Source: Cohnella thailandensis
GTDB lineage: Bacteria; Bacillota; Bacilli; Paenibacillales; Paenibacillaceae
NCBI RefSeq assembly: GCF_014212135.1
Contig: NZ_JACJVQ010000024.1
Coordinates: 62,001 to 126,000 of the forward strand
Length of the DNA stretch: 64,000 nt
Reading direction: 5' to 3'
Part shown: in pieces, positions 51,694 through 60,587 of the stretch
How positions within the stretch are numbered: position 1 is the stretch's first letter
Layout of the letters: every line of letters starts with the position of its first letter
The notes under the pieces: model-generated
Database searches by the model: none
Told to the model about the DNA's origin: nothing
What the model saw: the letters and a program-made list of their open reading frames with translations, nothing else
Position numbers and translations under genes: made by a program

Positions 51694-53619
51694 ATGATTA
51701 GTTTGCAGCAATTAACGCGGTTAGCGGAGAGCGGCAACGCCGATGCGCAATACGATTTGGGACTCTATTATTTATATGGCGAAGGGGCGCAGAAAGACGT
51801 AGCGAAGGGAGCCTTCTGGACGTTAAAGGCCGCGGAGCAAGGGCTGGTCGACGCTCAAACCATGGCCGCGGCGCTCTATTATGATGGCACCGGCGTTCCC
51901 GAATCGAAGGAGAGAAGCATCTATTGGCATTATAGAGCGGCGCAACAGGGCGACGTGTCCTCGATGGCCTTCGTCGGGATTGCCTACTCGATCGGCGAAG
52001 GCGTTGACAAAGACGACGCCAAAGCGGTCGAATTTCTCATCCCTGCAGCCCGCCAAGGGAATAAGTTCGCCCAGGAGAACCTTGCCGACCTCTATTTGGA
52101 GGGGCGCGGCGTGGAACGCGATATCGAGCAAGCGGTCCATTGGTATCAGAAGGCAGCCGAGCAGGGCAGCGAAAGCGCAAGGAAGCGCGCGGAAGCCCTC
52201 ATGGAATGGGAGCGGAATAGGGAAGCGACCCGAAGCGCCCATGAGTACCTTGCCGAATTTGATAGAAACGGCGGTACTGCGGAAGCCTTTTGGCAGATCG
52301 TCGATTCTTGTTATCGCGGGCGACTTCGCGCCGTAGGCTTTACCCAACTCTTGGATGCGATGCCCACGACCGTCGCGGCCGTTCGGAACATAGAGAATTT
52401 ATGGGGCGACTATAACCAACGGACCTGGAACGAAATGGAGTATACGGTTTGCGATGCATTCGGCATGGGTCTGCAAGTGGCTGCCGCGCATCGGTTAATG
52501 AGAGCGAACAAACTTAGCGCGGACGGCTTCGTTTTCTCTGATCTGTTGGGCGGTACCGTGGCGATGGCTAACGACCGTTCGGAATGGTGTTTGCAACTAG
52601 GCTTCGGATTCCGGTATACGGAAGGGAGAAGATCTTGCGATTTCGGAAGCGGGGAATGGGTGCGTTCTTCAACTTTGCTCGAACCGTCTAACTTAGACGC
52701 CTATTTAAAAGAGCTAACGAAGATAGCCGAGAAAGAGCTTATCGGCATGCTGACCTATAAAGCCCCAACCATCCCTTTGGCGGATGTGAAGCCAGTCATG
52801 GATCGATATTCCCACGGCAGGCTGGAAGATATCCATACTAATCGTGCCGGGCAAAATCAATCCGTCCTCGTAAACGCGGCCGCCCACGGATATTGCGGCG
52901 TTCTCCAAACGGAGTTAGCGAACGGAGTCAACGTACAAGAGAAGGAATATAACGGAACGACGGCGCTAGAGGCAGCGGCATACTTTGGGCATGCCGAAGC
53001 GGTAGACCTTTTGTTGCGCGCGGGAGCTAAGGTGAATTATCGGTCCGACTACCATCTGGAAACTCCGCTTATGATGGCGGCGTTGCAGGATCAAGAAGAT
53101 ATCGCTCTTACGTTGCTGCAGCACGGCGCGCAGGTCGATTACATAGGGGATTACGGCAGCGCGTTGCACTATGCCGTGTCGGCAAACCATAAAGAAATGG
53201 TTAAAGTTCTGATCAAACACAAAGCAAACGTGAATGCGATGGACAGTCAAGGATATACGGCGATGCATATAGCCGCGTATAAGGGCTTCGCCAATGTGCT
53301 TCAACTTCTGCTAAAGGCAGGCGGCATCGTGCGGATGAAAGCGCAGGGGATGTATACCCCGTTGCTGTTGGCCGTTGCCAAAGGAAGAGTAAATTGCACG
53401 CGCGCGCTGTTAGAGAAAAACGCCGATCCGAACGATGCGCTGCCTTCGGGCAAAACGGCGCTTATGATGGCGGCGGAGCTTCAAAACGAGGAGATGGTCC
53501 GAATCTTGCTGGGGCAAGGAGCGGCCTCCGGAGTTCGAGACTCCGAAGGCCGCGATGCCATGCATTACGCTAACAAAAACGAAGCGATTGCCACTCTTCT
53601 CTACTACGCAGGCACCTGA
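51694..53619 (+). CDS. Sel1-repeat/ankyrin-repeat fusion protein
   Basis: A 641-residue protein with no signal peptide. Four Sel1-like repeats of 36 residues open it (about 14-157, each ending in an (A/P)A.QG turn). An unrecognised middle domain (about 190-370) contains a Cys- and Trp-bearing stretch (SEWCLQLGFGFRYTEG). About seven ankyrin repeats (about 400-640) close it, with the usual GxTALxxAAxxGHxEAVxLLLxxGAxVN pattern. Both repeat types are protein-protein scaffolds. The combination is unusual in a Gram-positive and suggests an intracellular adaptor. It converges with the next gene (three bases between stops). Confidence 0.87.
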   Translation: MISLQQLTRLAESGNADAQYDLGLYYLYGEGAQKDVAKGAFWTLKAAEQGLVDAQTMAAALYYDGTGVPESKERSIYWHYRAAQQGDVSSMAFVGIAYSIGEGVDKDDAKAVEFLIPAARQGNKFAQENLADLYLEGRGVERDIEQAVHWYQKAAEQGSESARKRAEALMEWERNREATRSAHEYLAEFDRNGGTAEAFWQIVDSCYRGRLRAVGFTQLLDAMPTTVAAVRNIENLWGDYNQRTWNEMEYTVCDAFGMGLQVAAAHRLMRANKLSADGFVFSDLLGGTVAMANDRSEWCLQLGFGFRYTEGRRSCDFGSGEWVRSSTLLEPSNLDAYLKELTKIAEKELIGMLTYKAPTIPLADVKPVMDRYSHGRLEDIHTNRAGQNQSVLVNAAAHGYCGVLQTELANGVNVQEKEYNGTTALEAAAYFGHAEAVDLLLRAGAKVNYRSDYHLETPLMMAALQDQEDIALTLLQHGAQVDYIGDYGSALHYAVSANHKEMVKVLIKHKANVNAMDSQGYTAMHIAAYKGFANVLQLLLKAGGIVRMKAQGMYTPLLLAVAKGRVNCTRALLEKNADPNDALPSGKTALMMAAELQNEEMVRILLGQGAASGVRDSEGRDAMHYANKNEAIATLLYYAGT

Positions 53620-53622
53620 TCC

Positions 53623-54033
53623 TTACTTTGCGTTCGCCATCTCTTCCCGGTAAGTCTCTATCCATTCCGGATGTTTAGGGACTTGCTGGGCGAATTTCAA
53701 CAATAGCGACAATCCATCGGCGGCGTTGTCTTTCAAAGCCGATTGGAATTGCTCGTAGCTCTCCGGCTGGAACCGTTTAAACAAGTCTTCCATATTGATG
53801 TAGTCGTCAGGAGCGCCCTCCGGCCTTTGCGGCAGGCTGTCGTAACGGTATGCCTCCCGATGCTGAACGTCTCCCGCGGCCAGCTCTCTTGCTTCCGGGC
53901 TGATCTCCAATAAGTCGACGTACACCCGGTTTACCGGCAATTGGCCCTGCTTCCAGGCAGCGGCCTCTTCTTTGTCTCCCTTCTGAATTTGAATTCTCGG
54001 TAGATGAGAGAGTTGGTTTTCTGAGATTTTCAT
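53623..54033 (-). CDS. Small cytoplasmic protein of unknown function
   Basis: A 136-residue acidic, largely helical protein with no cysteine, no signal peptide and no membrane segment. It was not recognised. GAGGTGCC precedes the ATG on the minus strand. It is convergent with the Sel1/ankyrin gene and divergent from the lasso peptide locus. I considered and rejected it as the lasso leader protease because that enzyme needs a catalytic Cys. Confidence 0.6.
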   Translation of the reverse strand: MKISENQLSHLPRIQIQKGDKEEAAAWKQGQLPVNRVYVDLLEISPEARELAAGDVQHREAYRYDSLPQRPEGAPDDYINMEDLFKRFQPESYEQFQSALKDNAADGLSLLLKFAQQVPKHPEWIETYREEMANAK

Positions 54034-54160
54034 ACGGCACCTCGATTATTTCCATTTGTTATCTATATCGGAAGGTAGTTGGCAAAGTTGAAGCCCTAGA
54101 AATTCATAAATCCGCGATTTTACTCCTTCCTGCTAAGTCCGAATACTCCTCCTGAGCCAT

Positions 54161-54187
54161 TTGAATTTTAGCCGATTCTGATATAAT
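54161..54187 (+). promoter_or_regulatory. Promoter-like sequence for the lasso peptide locus
   Basis: TATAAT at 54182-54187 with TTGAAT at 54161-54166, a short 15-base spacing, about 45 bases before the cyclase gene. Confidence 0.45.
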
Positions 54188-54230
54188 TTTCCCCAATAGC
54201 AAGCCAGATCACGCGAATGATGGGAGAGCC

Positions 54231-56156
54231 ATGACTGCGATAGCCGGAATATTCTTGGAAAATGAGACCGTTTCCGCGGAGCTGGCCGGAGAGATGATGA
54301 GGTCATTGGAGAAGTATCCCGCGAATGAGGTGCGAACTTGGCATGGCGGGTCGGCGTTCCTGGGCTGCCACGCGCAATGGTTTACGCCCGAATCGGTTCA
54401 CGACCGGCAGCCTTGCCGGGATGAACGGCACGGGCTTGTCATCGCCGCGGACGCGATCATCGACAACCGGGAGGAGCTGTTCCGCCGGTTGCAGGTCGAG
54501 CGATCCAGACGGGAGCGGATGAGCGACAGCGATTTGATTCTGGCGGCCTACCTCCATTGGGGAGAAGAGGCCCCGAAGTATCTAATAGGCGATTATGCAT
54601 TCGCGATATGGGACGAGCGGAAGCGCCGCTTATTCGGAGCGCGGGATCTGGCGGGGAGCCGCACGCTGTATTACGCGGAGCGGCGGGGGCGGTTCGCTTT
54701 CTGCACGGTGATGAATCCGCTGTTCGCGCTGCCAGGTGTCGCGAGAGACCTGAATGAGTCCTGGCTGGCCGAGTTTCTCGCGATCCCGATCGTCTTGGAC
54801 ACGATCGACGTCCGCTCAAGCGCGTACCGCGATATCGGCCAAATCCCGCCGGCCCATTCCTTTACTTACGAGGCTGGAAGGTTAAAGGTCGAGCGTTACG
54901 GATCCTTGGCGGCCGAGGTCCCGAAGCTGAAGCTGAAGTCCGACGGAGACTACGTGGAAGCGTTCCGCGACGTGTTCGGCGAGGCCGTCTCCTCCAAGCT
55001 GCGAAGCTGCCGCAAGGTCGGCGCGAGCTTAAGCGGAGGTCTGGATTCGGGGGCCGTCGTTAGCTTCGCCTCGGGCCCATTGGCCGAGGAAGGCCGAACG
55101 CTGCATACGTACAGCTATGTCCCCAAGCCGGACTTCACGGATTGGACGCCGGGGTACATGGCGGCGGACGAGAGTCCTTACGTCCAGGCGGTAGTGGACC
55201 ATGTCGGCAATATCTCGCACAACCGGATGGACTTCGCGGATCGGAACTCGTATGAGGAGATCGACGATCTGTTGGAGTGGATGGAAGCCCCCTATAAATT
55301 TTTTGAAAATTCTTACTGGTTCAAAGGGATCCTCGAGCAAGCGAGCAAGGATGGCGTCGGCATTCTGTTGAACGGGGGGAACGGCAACTACACGATCTCG
55401 TGGGGACCGGCCTTGGACTATTACGCCCGGCTGATGCGACGATTCCGTTGGGTGCGCTTATCCCGCGAACTGAAGGCGTACGGTCGGCAGATGCATATCG
55501 GGAGATCGCGATTGCTCCCCTATATCGGCAAATCGGCATTCGCGCTGCCGTCGTCTACGAAGCCGCTGCCGGATATTCCGCTGGCGATCCATCCCGAATT
55601 GGCGGAACGCACCGGCGTATTCGCCAGGCTGAAGGGGCATGACGTCGGGCTAAGCGACTCCTGGATGAACGAGTTCGAGGCCCGGACGTACCAGTTCGAC
55701 AGCCTGTCGATTTTGAACCATCAAGGGACGTCCTCGACCAAGCTATCGTTGAGGTATGCCGTTCGAGAGAGAGATCCCACGTCCGATCCGAGGGTCGTAC
55801 GCTTCTGCTTATCCGTGCCGATCGAGCAGTATGTCCGGAACGGCATGGATCGCGCGCTCGTCCGGAGAGCAACCGAAGGGTATCTGCCCGACAGCGTCCG
55901 GCTCAATCAACGCGTTCGCGGAGTGCAAGGTGCCGATTGGATCTATCGGGTGCTCCCGTCGTGGGGCGCGATTACGGAAGAGCTGCATCGGTTATGCCAC
56001 GATTCCGGGGCTTCGCGGTTCCTGAACGTAGAGCAGATTCAATCGTCGCTTCTGCGCATCGGCAATCCTCCCCGGCCCGAGCAGGCTTTCGACCGGCATG
56101 CGAGATTGTTGATGCAGAGCATCATCGTGTACCGTTTCCTCCGGCAATGCTCCTGA
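54231..56156 (+). CDS. Lasso peptide cyclase (asparagine synthetase-like, LarC/PadeC type)
   Basis: A 641-residue ATP-dependent lactam synthetase that should join the core peptide's N-terminus to an acidic side chain. The N-terminal part (1-210) resembles the glutaminase domain of asparagine synthetase B, but the catalytic Cys2 is replaced (MTAIAGIF), as in lasso cyclases, which need no ammonia. The synthetase domain has the PP-loop SGGLDS (268-273). A precursor gene of the paeninodin type follows 27 bases downstream, which makes the assignment firm; alone, a plain asparagine synthetase would be the alternative. Confidence 0.88.
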   Translation: MTAIAGIFLENETVSAELAGEMMRSLEKYPANEVRTWHGGSAFLGCHAQWFTPESVHDRQPCRDERHGLVIAADAIIDNREELFRRLQVERSRRERMSDSDLILAAYLHWGEEAPKYLIGDYAFAIWDERKRRLFGARDLAGSRTLYYAERRGRFAFCTVMNPLFALPGVARDLNESWLAEFLAIPIVLDTIDVRSSAYRDIGQIPPAHSFTYEAGRLKVERYGSLAAEVPKLKLKSDGDYVEAFRDVFGEAVSSKLRSCRKVGASLSGGLDSGAVVSFASGPLAEEGRTLHTYSYVPKPDFTDWTPGYMAADESPYVQAVVDHVGNISHNRMDFADRNSYEEIDDLLEWMEAPYKFFENSYWFKGILEQASKDGVGILLNGGNGNYTISWGPALDYYARLMRRFRWVRLSRELKAYGRQMHIGRSRLLPYIGKSAFALPSSTKPLPDIPLAIHPELAERTGVFARLKGHDVGLSDSWMNEFEARTYQFDSLSILNHQGTSSTKLSLRYAVRERDPTSDPRVVRFCLSVPIEQYVRNGMDRALVRRATEGYLPDSVRLNQRVRGVQGADWIYRVLPSWGAITEELHRLCHDSGASRFLNVEQIQSSLLRIGNPPRPEQAFDRHARLLMQSIIVYRFLRQCS

Positions 56157-56183
56157 AGTTCCTATCGAAAGGAGGTGAACCTC

Positions 56184-56321
56184 ATGAGAAAAGAGTGGAT
56201 GGAACCGACTCTGGAGATTCTGGACGTCAGCCAAACGTTCGGGGGACCGAACGGCCTGTTCCCGGACCGCAACGGCAAGGGCTCGAACAACGGCCGCCCT
56301 CATGCTCCGGAAGCTTCCTAA
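56184..56321 (+). CDS. Lasso peptide precursor (paeninodin-like)
   Basis: A 45-residue peptide behind a perfect AAAGGAGGTGA (56168-56178). The leader (1-19) reads MRKEWMEPTLEILDVSQTF, with the W-x2-P-x-L recognition motif and Thr18 at position -2. The core (20-45) begins GGPNGLFPD, so Gly1 and Asp9 can form a nine-residue ring. A 17-residue Gly/Asn-rich tail ends in HAPEAS. The C-terminal Ser matches the phosphorylation site known for paeninodin, and the kinase gene is next. The cleavage and ring positions are predictions. Confidence 0.87.
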   Translation: MRKEWMEPTLEILDVSQTFGGPNGLFPDRNGKGSNNGRPHAPEAS

Positions 56322-56342
56322 GCAGATCGAATCGCGCCATAC

Positions 56343-56378
56343 GAGGGTCCTCATCCGCTAACCCTGTTGAGGGCCCTC
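56343..56378 (+). terminator. Hairpin between precursor and kinase genes
   Basis: GAGGGTCCTCA (56343-56353) pairs with TGAGGGCCCTC (56368-56378), with one T-G pair and little T tract. It would favour high precursor expression over the downstream genes. Confidence 0.6.
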
Positions 56379-56442
56379 CTTAAATGTACAGTTAATTCCC
56401 GTACTCGGGAACTTACATACACAGGAATCGAGGTGTTCGATA

Positions 56443-57381
56443 ATGGCTGACGCGGTCGGGCCAACCCTATACACGGCTTTCGGATTGAGCATAAGAAGCG
56501 AGCTTCGACTTACGGAGCTGCCGCAGACAACCGGCAAGACCGGCGCGGCGGACGTCGAGATCGAGATCGGGGATTTGTCGGCCGCCTGGAGGACACACGG
56601 GGATCCGGACGATTACTACGCGTACCTGGACGGACAATTTCTGTTCTATGTGCCCGACGTTGCGATCTACAGCATCCGCGGCGGGAAGCACATCGTCGTG
56701 TCTCCCTTCGCCGGAGCGGGGGAGCAGAGCATTCGCGTCTACCTGCTCGGCACCTGCATGGGGGCGATCCTGATGCAGCGCAGGACGCTGCCCCTCCACG
56801 GCAGCGCCGTCGTGATTAATGGACAAGCTTACGCGTTCGTCGGCGAATCGGGCGCGGGGAAGTCGACGCTGGCCGCCGCGTTCCGGAACCGGGGCTATCG
56901 GCTCCTGAGCGACGACGTGATCGCGGTAACGGTCGGCGCGGACGGCAACACCCCGATCGTCATTCCCGCCTATCCGCAGCAGAAGCTCTGGCAGGCCAGC
57001 ATCGATCAGCTCGGCATGGAATCGGACGCGTACCGTCGTCTGTACCTCTCCAAGTTCGCCATCCCCGTCGAGTCCGGGTTTGCCCATGAGGCGGTTCCGC
57101 TTGCGGGTGTCTTCGAGCTGACCAAGACGGAAGGGGCCAAGGTGGAGCTCTCGGCTTATCAAGGCCTGGAACGGCTCGCCATCCTTCGAATGCACACGTA
57201 CCGCGACTTCCTGATTCCTCATCTGGCGGGGGAGGAATGGCACTTCTCGACCGTTGCCGGAATGGCGAGCCGGGTCGGGATGTATCGTCTGCGCAGGCCG
57301 ACGGCCGGATTCTCGGCGCACGAGTTGGTTGACCGGGTACTGCGGACCGTACTTGAGGAGAAGAAGGTCATGAACGGATGA
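56443..57381 (+). CDS. HPr-kinase-like lasso peptide tailoring kinase
   Basis: A 312-residue protein with the HprK C-terminal kinase fold: P-loop FVGESGAGKST (G134-T142), SDDVIAV, and an IPAYPQQKLW block. In the paeninodin locus the homologous kinase phosphorylates the precursor's C-terminal serine; here the precursor also ends in Ser. True HPr kinases need an N-terminal domain and a longer signature and belong with hprK-lgt genes, which are absent. GAGGTG precedes ATG 56443. The stop overlaps the transporter start (ATGA). Confidence 0.86.
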   Translation: MADAVGPTLYTAFGLSIRSELRLTELPQTTGKTGAADVEIEIGDLSAAWRTHGDPDDYYAYLDGQFLFYVPDVAIYSIRGGKHIVVSPFAGAGEQSIRVYLLGTCMGAILMQRRTLPLHGSAVVINGQAYAFVGESGAGKSTLAAAFRNRGYRLLSDDVIAVTVGADGNTPIVIPAYPQQKLWQASIDQLGMESDAYRRLYLSKFAIPVESGFAHEAVPLAGVFELTKTEGAKVELSAYQGLERLAILRMHTYRDFLIPHLAGEEWHFSTVAGMASRVGMYRLRRPTAGFSAHELVDRVLRTVLEEKKVMNG

Positions 57382-59186
57382 GGGGCGGAGATCGGCTGGG
57401 ATTCGTGCCTTTGCTCGTCTATCTGAAGAAGCTTCGCTCGTTTGCCGGGGGAAGGCTGTACCTTAACCTGTTCGGGACCATGATCGTCAGCCTTCTGGAG
57501 GGGATCGGAATTCTTCTGCTGGCTCCGATGCTGAGTCTGATCGGGCTGCTCGATTCGTCCGTAGGAGGCATCCCTTATCTGGCTTCAGTTGCCGAGCCCC
57601 TTCGGAGCTTGCCTGCCTCCTGGCAGTTGCCCGTCGTGCTCGCGGTTTTCGTTGCCCTGCTTCTGGGCCAAGGACTGCTTCAGCGTCGCCTGACGAACAT
57701 GAATTCCGAGCTGGAGCAGGGCTTTATCCGCCACCTGAGGATGGACGTGTACAGGGGTTTGCTGCAGTCCGACTGGGCGTTTTTCCTAAGGCGCAGAAAG
57801 TCGGATTTTATCCACCACGCCACAACCGAGCTGCCCCGGGTCAGCTTCGGGATTTTTACGTTTCTGCAGCTGGCGACGTCCTTGCTGTTTACTTTGATCC
57901 AGATCGGTTTCGCTCTGTGGCTGTCGGCGCCGCTCACGATAGTCGTTCTGCTGTGCGGTCTGGCGCTTGCCGTTTGCTCCCGTTCCAAGGTGAGAAATTC
58001 AAGGGCGATCGGGCAGGAGACGACCGAGCTGATGCAGCGCTACGTGGCCGGCATGACCGATCACTTTAATGGCATCAAGGACATCAAGAGCAATCGTCTG
58101 GAAAAGCAGCATCTAACCTGGTTCGGAGAGCTATGCGATCGGCTGGAACGCAATATCATCCAGTTCACGAGGCTGCAGTCGGCTTCCCGGTTCCAGTACA
58201 AGGCAGCGTCGACTCTTCTCATCGCGGGTTTCGTTTATTTGGCGTTCTCCGTCCTTCACGTTCAAGCCGAGACCCTGCTGTTTATTGTCCTCATCTTCTC
58301 GCGTTTGTGGCCGAAGTTCTCGATGCTGCAGTCCGGCGCGGAGCAGCTCGCCCAAACGATCCCCGCCTTCCGCAACCTATGGGAGCTTCAGCGGGAAGTC
58401 GAAGCGGCTCAAGAACCGGAGCCGCCGGAAGAGAGCGAAGCTGTACGTATCGTTCAAGGCTTTGAGCTCCGCGACGTCTCCTACCGGTATGACCGCCAGG
58501 GGGACGCGTATGCGCTTCGCGACGTGAATCTTCGCATTCCGGCGAACCGGATGACGGCCATCGTCGGCAAGTCGGGCGCGGGCAAAAGCACCCTGATCGA
58601 CCTGCTGATCGGACTTATTCAACCGGAACGCGGGGAGGTTCTGGCGGATGGCAAGCCTCTGGTCGAAGGGATGGGGAACGAGTTAAGGCGGGCGGTCAGC
58701 TATGTATCGCAGGAGCCTTTTCTGTTCCACGAGAGCGTGAAGGATAATTTGCGTTTGGCGGCGCCCGACGCAACCGAAGAGCAAATGTGGGAGGCCCTGC
58801 GGTTCGCCGCCGCGGAGCCGTTCGTCCGAAAGCTGCCGCAGGGGCTGGATACTCTGCTGGGAGACCGGGGAGTTCGCCTATCCGGAGGCGAACGCCAACG
58901 GATCGTTCTCGCTCGCGCTATTCTGCGGAAGCCTTCCGTCCTTATCCTGGACGAAGCCACCAGCGCGCTCGACAGCGAGCATGAAGCCAGCATTCAGGAA
59001 GCCTTGGTTCGGCTTCGGGGGAGCATGACCCTTATCGTGATCGCTCACCGGTTGTCCACGATCCGGGACGCGGATCAGATTGTGGTATTGGACGGCGGGA
59101 AGATCGTGCAGCGCGGCGGATATACGGAATTGGCGGAAGAGAACGCAGGGGTGTTCGGGAGGTTGTTGGGGTACCAGGTGGGGTAA
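57378..59186 (+). CDS. ABC transporter for lasso peptide export (fused membrane and ATPase)
   Basis: A 602-residue half-transporter with six membrane helices (about 25-320) and an ATPase domain with Walker A GKSGAGKST (397-405), signature LSGGE near 500, Walker B LILDEATSALD and a switch His in IAHRLS. Homologues export the mature lasso peptide and give self-immunity. It overlaps the kinase gene by four bases, so it belongs to the operon. No C39 peptidase domain is present, so it does not supply the missing leader protease. Confidence 0.88.
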   Translation: MRGGDRLGFVPLLVYLKKLRSFAGGRLYLNLFGTMIVSLLEGIGILLLAPMLSLIGLLDSSVGGIPYLASVAEPLRSLPASWQLPVVLAVFVALLLGQGLLQRRLTNMNSELEQGFIRHLRMDVYRGLLQSDWAFFLRRRKSDFIHHATTELPRVSFGIFTFLQLATSLLFTLIQIGFALWLSAPLTIVVLLCGLALAVCSRSKVRNSRAIGQETTELMQRYVAGMTDHFNGIKDIKSNRLEKQHLTWFGELCDRLERNIIQFTRLQSASRFQYKAASTLLIAGFVYLAFSVLHVQAETLLFIVLIFSRLWPKFSMLQSGAEQLAQTIPAFRNLWELQREVEAAQEPEPPEESEAVRIVQGFELRDVSYRYDRQGDAYALRDVNLRIPANRMTAIVGKSGAGKSTLIDLLIGLIQPERGEVLADGKPLVEGMGNELRRAVSYVSQEPFLFHESVKDNLRLAAPDATEEQMWEALRFAAAEPFVRKLPQGLDTLLGDRGVRLSGGERQRIVLARAILRKPSVLILDEATSALDSEHEASIQEALVRLRGSMTLIVIAHRLSTIRDADQIVVLDGGKIVQRGGYTELAEENAGVFGRLLGYQVG

Positions 59187-59237
59187 GAGTGCACGGGAAG
59201 GGGAATCTCGGAGAAAGAATGATTTTCCGGGATCCCC

Positions 59238-59287
59238 TTGACGAGGGAATGAAATCGCTTTATTATGGGTTTATTAAATCGATTTAA
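59238..59287 (+). promoter_or_regulatory. lacI-type promoter with TTAAATCGATTTAA operator
   Basis: TTGACG (59238-59243), 17 bases, TATTAT (59261-59266), then the perfect palindrome TTAAATCGATTTAA at 59274-59287 covering the expected start of transcription. The same palindrome recurs at 60355-60368. Confidence 0.8.
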
Positions 59288-59297
59288 AAGATAGGAA

Positions 59298-60329
59298 ATG
59301 ACCATGACCAAGGACCATGTAACGCTAAAGGATATCGCGCGGATCGCGGGCGTATCGACGGCGACGGCTTCGCTTGCCCTGTCGGGCGATTCCCGGGTGA
59401 ACGTCAAGACGAGGCGCGCCGTGGAAGAAGTCGCGAAGCGTCTCAAGTATGTACCGAACGAGATCGGCAGAAGCCTAAGAGCCAAGAAGGCCGAGACGAT
59501 CGCCCTTATCTTCCCGAATACGACCCACTTCGCGTTCTCCCATCCCTACTTCGTCCAATTGCTCGAAGGGATCACCGAAGTGCTCGTCGAGAACAGCTTC
59601 CACCTATTGCTGTCCACGGCTCCGTCGGAAGCCGACGAGGCCGCCGCCTACGACAAGATCTTGCGCAATCGGCGCGCGGACGGCATCATCCTCTGGCCGG
59701 CGTCGATCCGGGACCGCAACATTCAGCGCATCGTCGAGTCGGGCTATCCGGTCGTCTATCTCGGCAAGTGGCACCACGACGAGGTCGTCACGGTGGAACG
59801 GGAAGAGTTCGGGGGAGCCTATAAGGCGACCGAACATCTGATCAAGCAGGGACGAAGGAAGCTGGTCATGATCTCCGGCCCGCTGGACTATCAGGTAAGC
59901 ATTGAACGGGTCGAAGGCTTCAAGAGAGCGCTTCAAGATCATCAGATTTTGTTCGAACCGTGGATGGTCGTCGAGAAGGACTTCTCGATGGAAGCCGGTG
60001 TCGAGGCGGCCAACGAGCTATTGGAGAGCGGGCATCGCTTCGACGGCATCTTCGCGGCGAACGACAGGATGGCAATAGGGGCGATGAAGGGCCTGCAGCA
60101 GGCGGGCATAACGATTCCGGGCGACGTCGCCGTCGTCGGCTGCGACAACATCGAGATGGCGGCCATGACGAGCCCGACGCTTACGACGATCGACCAACCG
60201 ATGCGCGAGATCGGCGCGATCGCAGCCCGGAAGCTGATCGCCTTGCTCAATCGGGAAGACATCGGCGAGAAGCAGACCGTCGTTCCTTCGCAGTTGATAA
60301 TCCGTGAATCTTGCGGCGCCGAAGCTTGA
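59298..60329 (+). CDS. LacI-family transcriptional regulator
   Basis: A 343-residue repressor: N-terminal helix-turn-helix and hinge (VTLKDIARIAGVSTATASLALSGDSRVNVKTRRAVEEVAKRLKYVPNEIGRSLRAKK) followed by a periplasmic-binding-protein-like effector domain (GAYKATEHLIKQGRRKLVMISGP, DGIFAANDRMAIGAM, PTLTTIDQPMREIGAIA). Identical CG-centred palindromes lie ahead of its own gene and ahead of the importer, so it probably represses both until a sugar binds. An arabinofuranosidase lies in the same unit, so an arabinose-containing sugar is the likely effector. ATG 59304 is an alternative start. Confidence 0.93.
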   Translation: MTMTKDHVTLKDIARIAGVSTATASLALSGDSRVNVKTRRAVEEVAKRLKYVPNEIGRSLRAKKAETIALIFPNTTHFAFSHPYFVQLLEGITEVLVENSFHLLLSTAPSEADEAAAYDKILRNRRADGIILWPASIRDRNIQRIVESGYPVVYLGKWHHDEVVTVEREEFGGAYKATEHLIKQGRRKLVMISGPLDYQVSIERVEGFKRALQDHQILFEPWMVVEKDFSMEAGVEAANELLESGHRFDGIFAANDRMAIGAMKGLQQAGITIPGDVAVVGCDNIEMAAMTSPTLTTIDQPMREIGAIAARKLIALLNREDIGEKQTVVPSQLIIRESCGAEA

Positions 60330-60353
60330 TCGCGGATTGTTTTTTAAATGAAA

Positions 60354-60369
60354 TTTAAATCGATTTAAA
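60354..60369. promoter_or_regulatory. LacI-family operator upstream of the importer
   Basis: Perfect 16-base palindrome TTTAAATCGATTTAAA, the same core as the site at 59274-59287. TTGATC at 60326-60331 may be the -35 box. Confidence 0.8.
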
Positions 60370-60413
60370 AGATTTGTTTGCAAGCGGTGTCAACTAGGAT
60401 ATCCCGGTTGGAG

Positions 60414-60560
60414 GTGAGGTGCGAAATCGAGGGTCCCGGAGGCAAAAGCAAGAAAAGGGGATAATCGAAAGAAGAAGCAGCAAGAGAATCAGCAAGAGTA
60501 AGAACGAGATCAGACAGAGAAAGCCTTGCAAAGAGAGATAGGACCGAGAGTGCATACTGA
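60414..60560 (+). other. Purine-rich untranslated leader of the importer operon
   Basis: Between the operator and the binding-protein start, about 130 bases are almost entirely A and G (runs such as GAAAGAAGAAGCAGCAAGAG). No open frame with a start or hairpin was found. It may simply keep the ribosome region unstructured. Confidence 0.35.
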
Positions 60561-60587
60561 TCCAACTTCGTAAGAGGAGGATTCTCC

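Noticed and set aside
53623-54033. Candidate lasso leader protease (B2) or RRE (B1)
   Set aside because: The protein has no cysteine, so it cannot be a transglutaminase-like protease, and it shows no PqqD-like winged-helix pattern.
56443-57381. Housekeeping HPr kinase/phosphorylase
   Set aside because: It lies between a lasso precursor and an exporter with four-base overlap, and lacks the HPr-kinase N-terminal domain context; the tailoring kinase is the better call.
60414-60560. Purine-rich leader as a riboswitch
   Set aside because: It is nearly free of C and T and so cannot form stems; no known riboswitch core was seen.
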